Positions 1 to 8,563 of a stretch of 64,000 nt of DNA are shown piece after piece; the first letter of the stretch is position 1, and every line of letters begins with the position of its first letter. The DNA is from Nitrospirota bacterium (GTDB lineage Bacteria; Nitrospirota; JACRHJ01). Below the pieces are notes generated by a model, which did no database searches, was not told where the DNA came from, and was given only the letters and a program-made list of their open reading frames with translations. Location of the stretch: assembly GCA_021784575.1 (NCBI GenBank), contig JAJYHX010000002.1, positions 62,001 through 126,000 on the forward strand, given 5' to 3'. Both the position numbers and the translations under genes were made by a program.

Positions 1-48
1 CAGCCGAGTGGTACAGGCTTCATGGATGGCTCTGAGGAGGTCTACAGC

Positions 49-1242
49 TTGGACATTTTCGGGAAGTGCAAACGATTTACAAAGGCGGACGACTTAAAGG
101 CGATAGGCGCCTATCTTTATTTCCGCAGGATAGATTCGCCACAGGACCCGATAGTAACGATGGACGGCCATGAGCTGATAATGCTCGGCTCCAACAACTA
201 CCTTGGCCTGACAAACGACCCCAGGGTGAAGGAAGCGGCTATTGCCGCCATAAGGAAATACGGCACAGGCTGCGCCGGGTCGAGGTTCTTGAACGGCACG
301 CTCGATATACATGAGGAACTCGAAGAGCGTCTGGCCGGGTTCATGCGGAAGCCCGCCGCGATTACCTTCTCCACCGGCTTTCAGACGAACCTCGGCACAA
401 TCTCCGCCGTGGCCGGAAAGGACGACACCGTAATAATCGACAAGCTCGACCATGCGAGCATTATCGACGGCTGCCGCCTCTCCTTCGGCGAGGCCAGGAA
501 ATTCAAACACAACGACATGGAAGACCTCGACCGTGTCCTGACAAACTGCGGGAACGGCGGCAAGATAGTCGTCGTTGACGGCGTGTTCTCGATGGAAGGC
601 GACATAGCCGACCTGCCGAAGATTGTGGACGTGGCCAGGATACGCGGCGCGCGCGTGATGGTGGACGACGCGCACGGCATAGGAGTCCTGGGGAAGAACG
701 GCAGGGGCACTGCTGAGCATTTCGGCCTGGAAGACAAGGTGGACATCATAATGGGGACTTACAGCAAGTCCCTTGCCTCCATCGGCGGGTTCGTAGTCGC
801 GGAACGGGACGTCATAAACTACATAAAACACCATGCCCGCGCCCTTATATTCTCCGCAAGCCCGCCGCCGTCGTCCGTGGCGTCGGTAATAACCGCGCTG
901 GACATTATCGAGAGCGAGCCGGAGAGACGGAAGGCGCTGTGGGACAATACCCATAAAATGCAGAAAGGCTTCAGGGAGATGGGCTACGACATAGGCGTCA
1001 GCGATACGCCTGTCGTGCCTGTCGTCGTGGGCGAGGACATGACGGCGTTCATTATGACAAGGCGGCTCCAGGAAGAAGGGGTTTTCGTCAATCCGGTTGT
1101 CAGCCCCGCGACACCCCCGGGAAGGGCGCTTATCAGGACGAGCTACATGGCCACGCACACATTCGGGCAGCTCGACCGCGTGCTCGAAGTCTTCGAGAAG
1201 GTTGGCAGGGAGCTTGGCATCCTCCAGCCGAAGCACGTGTAA
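49..1242 (+). CDS. Serine palmitoyltransferase / KBL-BioF-like alpha-oxoamine synthase
   Basis: PLP-dependent alpha-oxoamine synthase of the family that condenses an amino acid with an acyl-CoA or acyl-ACP (serine palmitoyltransferase, 2-amino-3-ketobutyrate ligase, BioF). Visible motifs are GSNNYLGLT near the N-terminus, [10 protein letters not shown] (cofactor-binding Asp and His) and [12 protein letters not shown], whose Lys should form the PLP aldimine. I start at TTG 49 because GAGGAGG lies 8 bases upstream and the protein then begins MDIFGKC, as I recall for this family; an in-frame ATG at 22 is the alternative, and the frame is open to the window edge. Length is about 397 aa, normal for the family. 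Lipid-related neighbours make a sphingoid-base role more likely than biotin synthesis, but the substrate is inferred only. Confidence 0.8.
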   Translation: MDIFGKCKRFTKADDLKAIGAYLYFRRIDSPQDPIVTMDGHELIMLGSNNYLGLTNDPRVKEAAIAAIRKYGTGCAGSRFLNGTLDIHEELEERLAGFMRKPAAITFSTGFQTNLGTISAVAGKDDTVIIDKLDHASIIDGCRLSFGEARKFKHNDMEDLDRVLTNCGNGGKIVVVDGVFSMEGDIADLPKIVDVARIRGARVMVDDAHGIGVLGKNGRGTAEHFGLEDKVDIIMGTYSKSLASIGGFVVAERDVINYIKHHARALIFSASPPPSSVASVITALDIIESEPERRKALWDNTHKMQKGFREMGYDIGVSDTPVVPVVVGEDMTAFIMTRRLQEEGVFVNPVVSPATPPGRALIRTSYMATHTFGQLDRVLEVFEKVGRELGILQPKHV

Positions 1243-1285
1243 AAAAATATCGAGCCGGACGCGATTGAAACATCCAGGCCGTAAA

Positions 1286-1846
1286 ATGTATCACCTCGCG
1301 GGCGGTCTTGTCATAGGCGCCGCGTATATCTCGCTCGGACGCGAACGGGGGCTTCCCGCGCTTGCCGCGCTTACGGCCATTGCCACGGCTACCGACATAT
1401 CCCGCCTTGTATTTCCGAGGTTCAACGACTTCATGTTCCGGCGCTTTGGCGCGTTTATCCGTGAGTCGGAGAAACACGCCGTCACCGGCACGCCGTGGTA
1501 TCTGGCGGGTATGCTCGGAGCGTTTTTCCTGTTCAGCCTGCCGGTCGCGGTATGCTCGATTGTTTTCCTCGCCTGCGGAGACGTCAGCGCGACGATAGTC
1601 GGCGAGAGATGGGGGACGATAAAAATATCCGGCGTCAAGAGCCTTCAGGGAACGATTGCGTTCTTCCTTGCCGCGCTTGTCTGCGGCTATGCGGCGGGGA
1701 GTTACTGGCAGGGGCTTCCGTTGCCGGTCGTTGCCGCCGGGGCGCTGACGGCGGCTGTAGTGGAAATCCTTCCGCTCAAGATCAACGACAACCTTTCCAT
1801 ACCGATAATCTCAGGCGCTGTAATGCAGGCGCTGGCGCATTACTGA
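1286..1846 (+). CDS. Dolichol/phytol kinase-like (CDP-diglyceride synthetase-related) membrane protein
   Basis: Integral membrane protein of about 186 aa with several hydrophobic segments. Characters of the CTP-dependent prenol/diacylglycerol kinase family (SEC59/DGK1/VTE5-like) are a GDVSATIVGERWG stretch followed by KSLQGTIAFF, and a late PLKINDNLSIPI segment. These enzymes phosphorylate a lipid alcohol with CTP. The start is ATG 1286; no good ribosome-binding site precedes it and TTG 1265 is possible. It follows the palmitoyltransferase-like gene by about 40 bases, so the two are probably co-transcribed and may act on one lipid. Its substrate cannot be told from sequence. Confidence 0.65.
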   Translation: MYHLAGGLVIGAAYISLGRERGLPALAALTAIATATDISRLVFPRFNDFMFRRFGAFIRESEKHAVTGTPWYLAGMLGAFFLFSLPVAVCSIVFLACGDVSATIVGERWGTIKISGVKSLQGTIAFFLAALVCGYAAGSYWQGLPLPVVAAGALTAAVVEILPLKINDNLSIPIISGAVMQALAHY

Positions 1847-1850
1847 ACCA

Positions 1851-2744
1851 TCACCCCTGCCTCTCTCCCATTAAAGGGCGAGGAGTTAGAAAGCGATATA
1901 ACTTGTCCGCCGCCCGGACGCAAAGCGGCGCAAGAACCGCCCCGGCGATTACGTCCGCGACATAGTGATACCGCAGATAAACCGTCGCAAGGACAAGGCC
2001 GGATGCGAGCGGCAGGGCCGCCCAGAAAAACCATCTCCTGTATCTCCATGCGTATGTCAGCACTATCAGCACGATTTCCGTATGGCCTGACGGGAACGCG
2101 TCCCGGTTTGTCCCTTCGAGGAAGTTCAACGCGGAATTAATCGCCTTAGCAAAACCGTCCCGCATCAGCCCGTGAGTGAACTGCCCGGCCAGATAATACC
2201 TCGGCCCGAACGCCGGGACGATTATGTAACCGATGTATGAGACGAAAAACCCGAATGTTATACCGAAGAAAGCGATGTCGAATTTTTCGGTCTCTCTCCT
2301 TGAAAGCAGGATGAGACAGAATATCATTGGAATGAAATAATATGAGGTATAGCAGACCTGGAGCACCGCCGTGAGCGCGGGGCTTATCATCCAGTCCAGC
2401 CATGCGCCGGGAACCGGGCCGACGATGTATGAATCAATCCGCGCGAGGAAGGCGTCCTTGTCGGGGGGATTGATGTATGCGGTCATATGGCCCATGCTGT
2501 CGAACGTGAAGAGTATGACGAACAATGGCATCAGCAGGTCTATTGATTTTATCAGCGCGCTGTGTGGGGCCTTACGGCGCATCCGGTCCGTTAAAAGGAC
2601 GACGACACCCACCGCGCCGAAACGCAGGGCCAGGATTCCGGCGTCGGGTATTCTTTTGTAGTTCAGGAGGGTAATGGCAAGAAGGCCAAGCAGGAAGACC
2701 GCCGAAAGCTGTGTTACGGGTTTCGCCTTCCGGAAGAGTAGCAT
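1851..2744 (-). CDS. PAP2-superfamily membrane phosphatase (Aur1-like)
   Basis: Polytopic membrane protein of about 297 aa with the PAP2 acid-phosphatase core: AFPSGHTEIV and RYHYVADVIAG supply the conserved Ser-Gly-His and the Arg/His of the third motif. The spacing and late position of the motifs resemble the PAP2_3 branch that includes Aur1-type inositol phosphoceramide synthases; plain lipid-phosphate phosphatase activity is equally possible. It is the last gene of a minus-strand operon (TPR protein, ExeA-like ATPase, this gene; 4-base gap to the ATPase). The last dozen residues (TPRPLMGERQG) are encoded by an interspersed repeat at 1853-1889, so the original C-terminus has been replaced or extended. 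Confidence 0.78.
   Translation of the reverse strand: MLLFRKAKPVTQLSAVFLLGLLAITLLNYKRIPDAGILALRFGAVGVVVLLTDRMRRKAPHSALIKSIDLLMPLFVILFTFDSMGHMTAYINPPDKDAFLARIDSYIVGPVPGAWLDWMISPALTAVLQVCYTSYYFIPMIFCLILLSRRETEKFDIAFFGITFGFFVSYIGYIIVPAFGPRYYLAGQFTHGLMRDGFAKAINSALNFLEGTNRDAFPSGHTEIVLIVLTYAWRYRRWFFWAALPLASGLVLATVYLRYHYVADVIAGAVLAPLCVRAADKLYRFLTPRPLMGERQG
1853..1889. repeat. Interspersed repeat, CTCTCCC/GGGCGAGG family (family D)
   Basis: The segment CTCTCCCATTAAAGGGCGAG closely matches 38629-38652. It supplies the final codons and stop of the PAP2 gene. Related copies lie at 22877-22917, 35858-35899 and 47107-47134. Confidence 0.7.
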
Positions 2745-2748
2745 CTCC

Positions 2749-3576
2749 TTAGACGCCGGCTGTAACGGTCAGGCCGAAGTCGGCGGCCACTTCCTCGACG
2801 ATGTCCAGGTCTATGCCGGGTCTTTTTGTAAGGAAGCCCTCAAGGAGTGTATTGTCGCATATGGTGTTAATGAGCCGCGGGATGCCCTTGGAGAGTGTAT
2901 GCACGGCCTCTATCGACGAAGGCGAAAAGATTTCCCTCTCGCATCCGGCGATGTGCAGCCTGTGCCGGATATACTGCGCGGTCATCTCGTGCGTAAACGA
3001 CTTCAGACGGTATTTAACGGCTACTCTCTGCTTTAAAGGCTCGTCCAGGGACAGCACGTCGTCGAGTTCCGGCATTCCGAAAAATACAAACGACACAAGC
3101 TTTCCTCCGGGCACTTCGAGATTGAGGAGTCCCCTGAACTCTTCCATTATTTCCCTCGAGTTCAGCATCTGCGCCTCGTCTATCAGCACCACCGCCTTCT
3201 TGCCGGACTCGTGAATTTCTATAAGGCGGTTATATATCGTGCTCAGGAGATTGACCTTGTCCTCGGGAACGTCCTCTACGCCAAGCTGCATGGCGATCTT
3301 TTTAAGGAGCCATTCGGTCGTGATGGAGGAATGTATTATCACGAGCAGGGCGGACTCGTGCCCGCCGTCGTCGAGCTCGTCGAGCATCCTTCTGGCAAGG
3401 GTGGTTTTGCCGGTGCCTATGCCGCCTACAAGCACGGCGAGGCCCTTCATCGTGCTTACGGCATATTTCAGCCGCAGGAGGGCTTCGGCGTGTTGTTCGC
3501 TGTTGTAATAGAACCTGTTGTCGATGGAGTTGGTAAAGGGCTGTTCCTTAAGGCCGTAATATTTCAGGTAGTCCAT
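2749..3576 (-). CDS. ExeA/GspA-like AAA ATPase
   Basis: Cytoplasmic ATPase of 275 aa beginning MDYLKYYGLKEQPF, the usual N-terminal signature of the ExeA/GspA/MshM group. Walker A is GGIGTGKTT at about residues 52-60 and Walker B is VVLIDEAQ. Family members power assembly of type II secretion, pilus or exopolysaccharide machinery. Full-length GspA has a peptidoglycan-binding region after the ATPase that is absent here, as in XrtA-associated and MshM-like forms. It sits 15 bases downstream of a giant TPR protein and 4 bases upstream of PAP2, indicating one operon. The partner machine is not in the window, although a GspG-like protein lies at 42335-43501. Confidence 0.85.
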   Translation of the reverse strand: MDYLKYYGLKEQPFTNSIDNRFYYNSEQHAEALLRLKYAVSTMKGLAVLVGGIGTGKTTLARRMLDELDDGGHESALLVIIHSSITTEWLLKKIAMQLGVEDVPEDKVNLLSTIYNRLIEIHESGKKAVVLIDEAQMLNSREIMEEFRGLLNLEVPGGKLVSFVFFGMPELDDVLSLDEPLKQRVAVKYRLKSFTHEMTAQYIRHRLHIAGCEREIFSPSSIEAVHTLSKGIPRLINTICDNTLLEGFLTKRPGIDLDIVEEVAADFGLTVTAGV

Positions 3577-3591
3577 CGCGCTCTCCGTTGG

Positions 3592-6500
3592 TTATAGATA
3601 AGACACCTTGCTCTTTTTAGGCGCTTTATCGCCTGCTTTTTTCTTGTCCGGCGGCGGCATCGCTCCGGATTCCAAAAGCGCCCTGCCTAACCTCTGAAGC
3701 CGGTCCTTTATATCCCTGAAGCCGCTGTTCTCCGAGGAAATTTCACGGGAGATGGACTGAGCGGTGGCAATGTCTCCCTTTAGCTCGTATGCGGTCGAAA
3801 GGTCGTATTTCAAGCCGAGATACTCCTCTCTTTCGCGGCCGGCGATATTAAGCCCATCCTTGAAAAACTTTATGGCGGAATCGTAATCGCCCTTTTCTAT
3901 ATTGCACAGTCCTATCATGCTCGCGCAGTCAAGGCGCCTGTCCGGGTCGCGCGACGCCAGATCGAACTCGCCAAGGGCCTCGTCGATCATCCCCATTTCC
4001 TTGTAGGCGATGCCGAGGTTGTAATGTGTCTCGTAGTCCTCGTTATTAAGCTGTTCTTCGACGCCTTTCTTGAACTCCTGGAACACGTCCGACAGCAGCT
4101 TGTCTTCAAATACGCCCGCGGGCTTATCGGTATCGGTAACAGGCTGTGCCTCGGTCTCCTTGTCGAGTTCCTCGCGCAGTTCGGCGCCAAGGTCGAAGAA
4201 ATCATCATCCGCCGTCTTATCGTGTTCGTGTATTTTAAATACCGGAGTAACCTTGGAGAAATCCTCCGGGTCGGGTGCTTTCGCAGATGGTTTGCCGACT
4301 GTCGCATCCTGGACCGCATCGGAAGCCGCATTTGGAGCAGTATCCGAAGCAGTATCCGAAGCAGTATCCGAAGCAGTATCCGAAGCAGTATCCGAAGCAG
4401 TATCCGAAGCAGTATCCGATGGAGGCTCGTCCCAGGTCTGGAACGCCTCATCCAGCTCGCTGTCGAGAGAACCGAAAGCCGCGTCTTCCTCGCTCACCTC
4501 CGCCGGGATTTCCTGATTACTTGCCGCATATAATTCCGGTTCGGCATACTCCGGCTTATAGGATTGAAATTCTGTCCCGGGTTCAGGCCTGCTCTCCGTT
4601 TCAGCCGCAGCCTGCTCCGGCGCGGCTTCCTCCGCGGGAAACACAGTGTCATTTTCCGGTTCGGTTGGAGTCGGCGTCTTCAGCGCATCGAGCTTTTCGC
4701 GGATTTCTTCGTCGTCGGGATTTATGGAAATCAGCCGCTCGTATATATCTATCGCTTCCCGCACAAGCCCCTGTTGAGCGTAGAAATCCGCCTCCGCGCG
4801 CTCTTCAAGGTAATGCACGGAACCCGGTTCCATCGAATGCGAGTCGAATTCATCGAAATCGATACTGAACGGGTGTTCCTCTATTCCGGTAAAGGAGACT
4901 TTTTCCGCCGGAGATTCATCCGCCCTGGAAATCTCTGCATCCGCAACGGCGTTGTTTTCCTCCGTCGGCAAAGCATCCGAAAGCTCAATCATCTCGTGGA
5001 TGCTGTCCGGCTTTTGTTCCTGCATCGCCGGAGGCGTATCCGGAGCGGACGTGGCAAGCAGAGGATTGCCGGGGTCGAGACGCCGGGCCTTTTCAAGCGC
5101 CTCGTCGGCCATCTTATTCATGCCCATTGAATTATAAATCCCCGCAAGCTCGACCGAAGCGTCTATAAAGCTGTCGAGATCGCCCTGGGATTTATAGAGC
5201 TCCAAATATCTCTTTTTTATTTCAGGGTCCCGAGGACGGGTTTCGGAAAGGGCGCTCAGAACATCTATAACCTTTTCCGTCGTGCCGTACCGGAGGAGCA
5301 TGTCGGCCTCGGAGAGCCGTTCCTCGAAGCTTTTTCCCGGCGCAACAGGCGTATCCTCGATATCCGGGATGCCGTCTCCGGGGTCGCTTTGCATCCCGGA
5401 TATGTCCGCCGCCGAGGTCTCGTCGAGTCCCTTGTCAACGGCGAATATGTCTATGCCATCAAGCTCGCCTTCTTCGGGAAGGCGTTCCGCCCCAGCCTCC
5501 CGCGGAAATTCAGCCAGTCCTTCGTCCGGCTCCATCTGCTGGAGTTCTCCAAACTCATCGGGCAGCTCCGGAAGAGCGGATTCCGGCGATGCTTTCTCCT
5601 GTTCAATTTCAATCGGGGCGGGTATTGTTTCAGGCGCGGCTTCCGAAGACGGCTGGATGTCCGCATCCAATAAAATCTCTTCAGATGCCGTGGAATCATC
5701 TATGGCAGTCTCTTCTTCCGCCGCTTTTTCTTCCACTGCGGCAGGATTATCTTCCCGTATTTCTTCCTCCGGCGGGGTTGTTTCAGCAGCGGCGGATTCG
5801 AGCGGGATTTCCTCCCCCGATGTCTTATTGCCGGTAATCCCAACGGCGGGAGGCGCGGTCTCCTTTGACGACAGGTCTTTCGCCTCACGTCTTAGGGATT
5901 CGGCCTCTTCCGGCCTGTTCTGCTTCTCCAGGATGTCGGCCAGGAGATTCACGGCCTCCATGCTGTCGTTTTTGTGAACAAGGAACTCCCTGACGAACTT
6001 TTCTGCCTGGGCAAACTCGTTTTTGGAGATATGCAGGTCCGTGAGCGCCCTGTATTCGTTCCAGGCGGACGCAAAATCGCCGGTCTTTACATAGATGTCT
6101 ATAAGCTGGAGCCGGTAGTTTGCGTTCCCGGGGTCTTTTTCCTGAAGCCCGCTGTATATTGCAGCCGATTCTTCATACCTGCCGGAGCGCAGATAAGCTT
6201 CCGCAAGCGGCGTCAGCACACGGACGTCGTTCGGGTCCAGCTTGTTTGCCGTTTCGAGTTTGGCCGTCGCCTCGCGGAGTCTGTTGTCCTTTATGTCGAG
6301 CAGGGCGGATACGCGGATAAACTCGAATCTTCCCGACGCTTTTTTCTCCACTTTTGCAAGGAAATCCCTTGCTCCGGCGCTGTCGCCCTGTCCGAGTTTC
6401 TTCTCCGCAAGCTCGATGCACTTGTTTATCCCTTCCTTTTCAAAACCTTCGCTTAAGTAAAGCTCCGCCAGTTTATGGGCAAGGGAGAAGTTGTCGGGGT

Positions 6501-6924
6501 TAAGGTCGCAAAGCGTCTTGTATATGTCGATTGCCTTGAGCTTTTGCCCCTGCCTGGTAAAATAAGACGCCGCCGCAAGGTAGCTCTCGTTTGCGTTACC
6601 GATCATGCCGCGCTCGGCGTTCAGCTTGCCCATGAGTATGTAGATATCGACCTGGTCAGGCTTTATGTTCAGGACTTTTTTATATAGGGCTATGGCCTTG
6701 AGAGTGAAGCCTGTCCTGTTGAATAATTCGGCGGCTTTTTTGAATGATTCTATCGCCTTGGCGGTGTCGTTCCTCTTGAGGCAGAGGTCTCCGATGCTAT
6801 TGATGGTGTTGGCGTCGTTTGGGGATTCCGCGACAATCTTCTCGTACTCGATTATCGCCTTGTCCCACTGGGACTTGGCTATAAACTTCTGCGCGTCTTT
6901 TAATACTTTGCTTTTGTTAATCAC
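3592..6924 (-). CDS. Large TPR scaffold protein with acidic low-complexity middle
   Basis: Protein of about 1110 aa. The N-terminal 370 residues are consecutive tetratricopeptide repeats (for example AIESFKKAAELFNRTGF and AIALYKKVLNIKPD). The middle is a very acidic, Pro/Ala/Glu-rich linker with further isolated TPRs, including a seven-fold SDTA repeat, and the C-terminus returns to TPRs (NLGIAYKEMGMIDEALGEFD). The GTG start at 6924 is chosen because GAGG precedes it and the protein then begins with the first TPR helix; an ATG 44 codons upstream would fall beyond the promoter at 6961-6989. There is no signal peptide, so it is probably a cytoplasmic scaffold. Co-transcription with an ExeA-like ATPase suggests a role in assembling an envelope machine such as a pilus or secretion system. 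Function unknown. Confidence 0.8.
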   Translation of the reverse strand: MINKSKVLKDAQKFIAKSQWDKAIIEYEKIVAESPNDANTINSIGDLCLKRNDTAKAIESFKKAAELFNRTGFTLKAIALYKKVLNIKPDQVDIYILMGKLNAERGMIGNANESYLAAASYFTRQGQKLKAIDIYKTLCDLNPDNFSLAHKLAELYLSEGFEKEGINKCIELAEKKLGQGDSAGARDFLAKVEKKASGRFEFIRVSALLDIKDNRLREATAKLETANKLDPNDVRVLTPLAEAYLRSGRYEESAAIYSGLQEKDPGNANYRLQLIDIYVKTGDFASAWNEYRALTDLHISKNEFAQAEKFVREFLVHKNDSMEAVNLLADILEKQNRPEEAESLRREAKDLSSKETAPPAVGITGNKTSGEEIPLESAAAETTPPEEEIREDNPAAVEEKAAEEETAIDDSTASEEILLDADIQPSSEAAPETIPAPIEIEQEKASPESALPELPDEFGELQQMEPDEGLAEFPREAGAERLPEEGELDGIDIFAVDKGLDETSAADISGMQSDPGDGIPDIEDTPVAPGKSFEERLSEADMLLRYGTTEKVIDVLSALSETRPRDPEIKKRYLELYKSQGDLDSFIDASVELAGIYNSMGMNKMADEALEKARRLDPGNPLLATSAPDTPPAMQEQKPDSIHEMIELSDALPTEENNAVADAEISRADESPAEKVSFTGIEEHPFSIDFDEFDSHSMEPGSVHYLEERAEADFYAQQGLVREAIDIYERLISINPDDEEIREKLDALKTPTPTEPENDTVFPAEEAAPEQAAAETESRPEPGTEFQSYKPEYAEPELYAASNQEIPAEVSEEDAAFGSLDSELDEAFQTWDEPPSDTASDTASDTASDTASDTASDTASDTAPNAASDAVQDATVGKPSAKAPDPEDFSKVTPVFKIHEHDKTADDDFFDLGAELREELDKETEAQPVTDTDKPAGVFEDKLLSDVFQEFKKGVEEQLNNEDYETHYNLGIAYKEMGMIDEALGEFDLASRDPDRRLDCASMIGLCNIEKGDYDSAIKFFKDGLNIAGREREEYLGLKYDLSTAYELKGDIATAQSISREISSENSGFRDIKDRLQRLGRALLESGAMPPPDKKKAGDKAPKKSKVSYL
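4336..4419 (-). repeat. Perfect 12-bp tandem repeat, 7 copies (SDTA x7)
   Basis: The unit AGCAGTATCCGA is repeated seven times without a mismatch, encoding SDTA seven times in the acidic linker of the TPR protein. Perfect identity implies recent slippage and likely copy-number variation that keeps the reading frame. Confidence 0.95.
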
Positions 6925-6960
6925 GTAAACCTCGAATAAAGGGCAAAAAACCCCATGTAA

Positions 6961-6989
6961 ATTTAACATAACCGAATTCCCGCTGTCAA
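6961..6989 (-). promoter_or_regulatory. Promoter candidate for the TPR-ExeA-PAP2 operon
   Basis: On the minus strand TTGACA (6989-6984) is followed by a 17-base spacer and TTAAAT (6966-6961), with TG just before the -10. It lies 37 bases upstream of the GTG start. Confidence 0.55.
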
Positions 6990-7058
6990 GGGAGAAATGG
7001 TGTTGGAAAAACCTGTAACTTCTTGAAAATAAAGCTACAAAATTGTTAGGCCGCATGG

Positions 7059-7087
7059 TTTACATCCTCGGCCCGTTGTGTTATAAA
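7059..7087 (+). promoter_or_regulatory. Promoter candidate for the transglutaminase-like gene
   Basis: TTTACA (7059-7064), 17-base spacer, TATAAA (7082-7087) preceded by TGT as an extended -10. It lies 32 bases upstream of the TTG start and is divergent from the TPR-operon promoter. Confidence 0.65.
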
Positions 7088-7119
7088 TATTCAAACTAAG
7101 TCTTAAGGAGAGAGTCGTC

Positions 7120-8517
7120 TTGAGAAAACGCATTTTCAGTCTCGCGGCCGTTGTCCTGGCTGTTTTAACCTGTAAATCCGCTCTTGCCGCTTCCCATGAG
7201 GAATGGGCCGGGATATATCTCGGAAAACAGAAAATAGGCTATGAGCATATCGCGGTGGAGAGGATTCCCGGCGGGTTCAAGGTTACCGACGATATGACGG
7301 CAAGCCTTGGCGTGCTTGGGACGGTGCAGGAACTTAATGCAAAGACGTCTTCGGTAACCGACGGCTCCTACAGGCTGAGGAGCTTCCGTTTCTCCATGCG
7401 TTCCGGGTTTGCGGATTCCGAAATCTCCGGGAGCGTGGACGGGCATACGCTCCGGCTGAGGACCGGGCCGGATGCCTCCGGCGCAAAGGACATAAAAATA
7501 GACGAGGCGCCGTTTCTCGCCTCCGGCGCGGACCTTTATCTCCGGGGTCTGAAGCTTAAGGCGGGAGATTCCTTCGACCTTCCGATATTCGACCCGGCCT
7601 CTCTCTCGCTCGAAAGCATGAAGGCGAACGTCAGGTCTGCGGAGACGATGAAAACGGGCGACGCGCTCGTCCCGGTATACCGCGTGGACGAAAGCTATGC
7701 CGGAATAGATGGCATCGACTGGATAAGCCCGAAACTCGGTGTCGTCAAATCCTCCGGGCCGATGGGTTTTACATACATCCGGGAAGCCAGGGCGCAGGCG
7801 GTTGATTTGAAGTCCTCAGCGCCCCCGGACATCACGGCGCTTGCATCTGTCCCGGCCGGGGGTGCGGCAGTCGCCGACCCGCGAAGCCTGTCTTTCATGC
7901 GGGCCAGGCTTGAGGGAATCGATTTCGCCGGGATGTCACTGAATGGCGGGCGGCAGAGTTTTTCGGGCGGAATCCTCACTGCGAGGAAGGAAAATATATC
8001 CGGCCTCAAACCGGCGGAACTCCCGGTGAAAGGGCCTGGCCTTGAAAGATTCCTCAGGCCTCAGCCCTTCGTGCAGTCTGACGACCCGGAGATAATAGGC
8101 AAGGCGCGTGAGATAATCGGACAGGACAAGGACTCGCTGAGCGCGGCCGGGAAACTCCTCGAGTGGGTCTATGAGAACCTCAGGCAGTACCCTTCCGCCG
8201 GGATACCGAGCGCCATCGAAGTATTGCACAACCTCTCAGGCGACTGCAACGAGCACGCGACGCTTTACCTTGCCCTTGCCCGCGCCGCCGGCATACCGGC
8301 CAGGATGGATTCCGGTCTTGTGCTGATGGACGGGAGGTTCTATTACCACGCCTGGAACGAGGTATATGTCGGCGGGTGGATAACCGTAGACCCGACATTC
8401 GGCCAGTTCCCGGCAGACGCGTCGCACATCAGGCTTGCCGAGGGCGGGCTGGACAAGCAGGTCGAGCTCTTGAAGGCCGTGGGTAAATTAAAGATAAAAA
8501 TTCTGCAATATAAATGA
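7120..8517 (+). CDS. Secreted transglutaminase-like domain protein
   Basis: Exported protein of 465 aa with an N-terminal signal peptide (MRKRIFSLAAVVLAVLTC, cleavage likely after SALA). The C-terminal third is a transglutaminase/protease-like domain with the full catalytic triad: Cys376 in GDCNEH, His410 in YYHAWNEV and Asp424 in VDPTFGQ. The first 330 residues look like beta-rich extracytoplasmic sequence without a named domain I recognise. It starts at TTG 7120 with AAGGAG ten bases upstream. In bacteria such domains usually act as periplasmic cysteine proteases or peptide cross-linkers; the substrate is unknown. It heads a row of four exported proteins. Confidence 0.82.
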   Translation: MRKRIFSLAAVVLAVLTCKSALAASHEEWAGIYLGKQKIGYEHIAVERIPGGFKVTDDMTASLGVLGTVQELNAKTSSVTDGSYRLRSFRFSMRSGFADSEISGSVDGHTLRLRTGPDASGAKDIKIDEAPFLASGADLYLRGLKLKAGDSFDLPIFDPASLSLESMKANVRSAETMKTGDALVPVYRVDESYAGIDGIDWISPKLGVVKSSGPMGFTYIREARAQAVDLKSSAPPDITALASVPAGGAAVADPRSLSFMRARLEGIDFAGMSLNGGRQSFSGGILTARKENISGLKPAELPVKGPGLERFLRPQPFVQSDDPEIIGKAREIIGQDKDSLSAAGKLLEWVYENLRQYPSAGIPSAIEVLHNLSGDCNEHATLYLALARAAGIPARMDSGLVLMDGRFYYHAWNEVYVGGWITVDPTFGQFPADASHIRLAEGGLDKQVELLKAVGKLKIKILQYK

Positions 8518-8563
8518 CGACCTCAAGACGGCGCGCTACATACACCGACAATGGGAGGGCCCG

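Noticed and set aside
94-1236. Long antisense open frame of about 380 codons opposite the first gene
   Set aside because: Shadow of the coding strand in GC-rich DNA; no recognisable protein and the sense gene has clear family motifs.
4336-4419. CRISPR-like direct repeats
   Set aside because: Contiguous 12-bp units with no spacers inside a coding frame; a tandem repeat.
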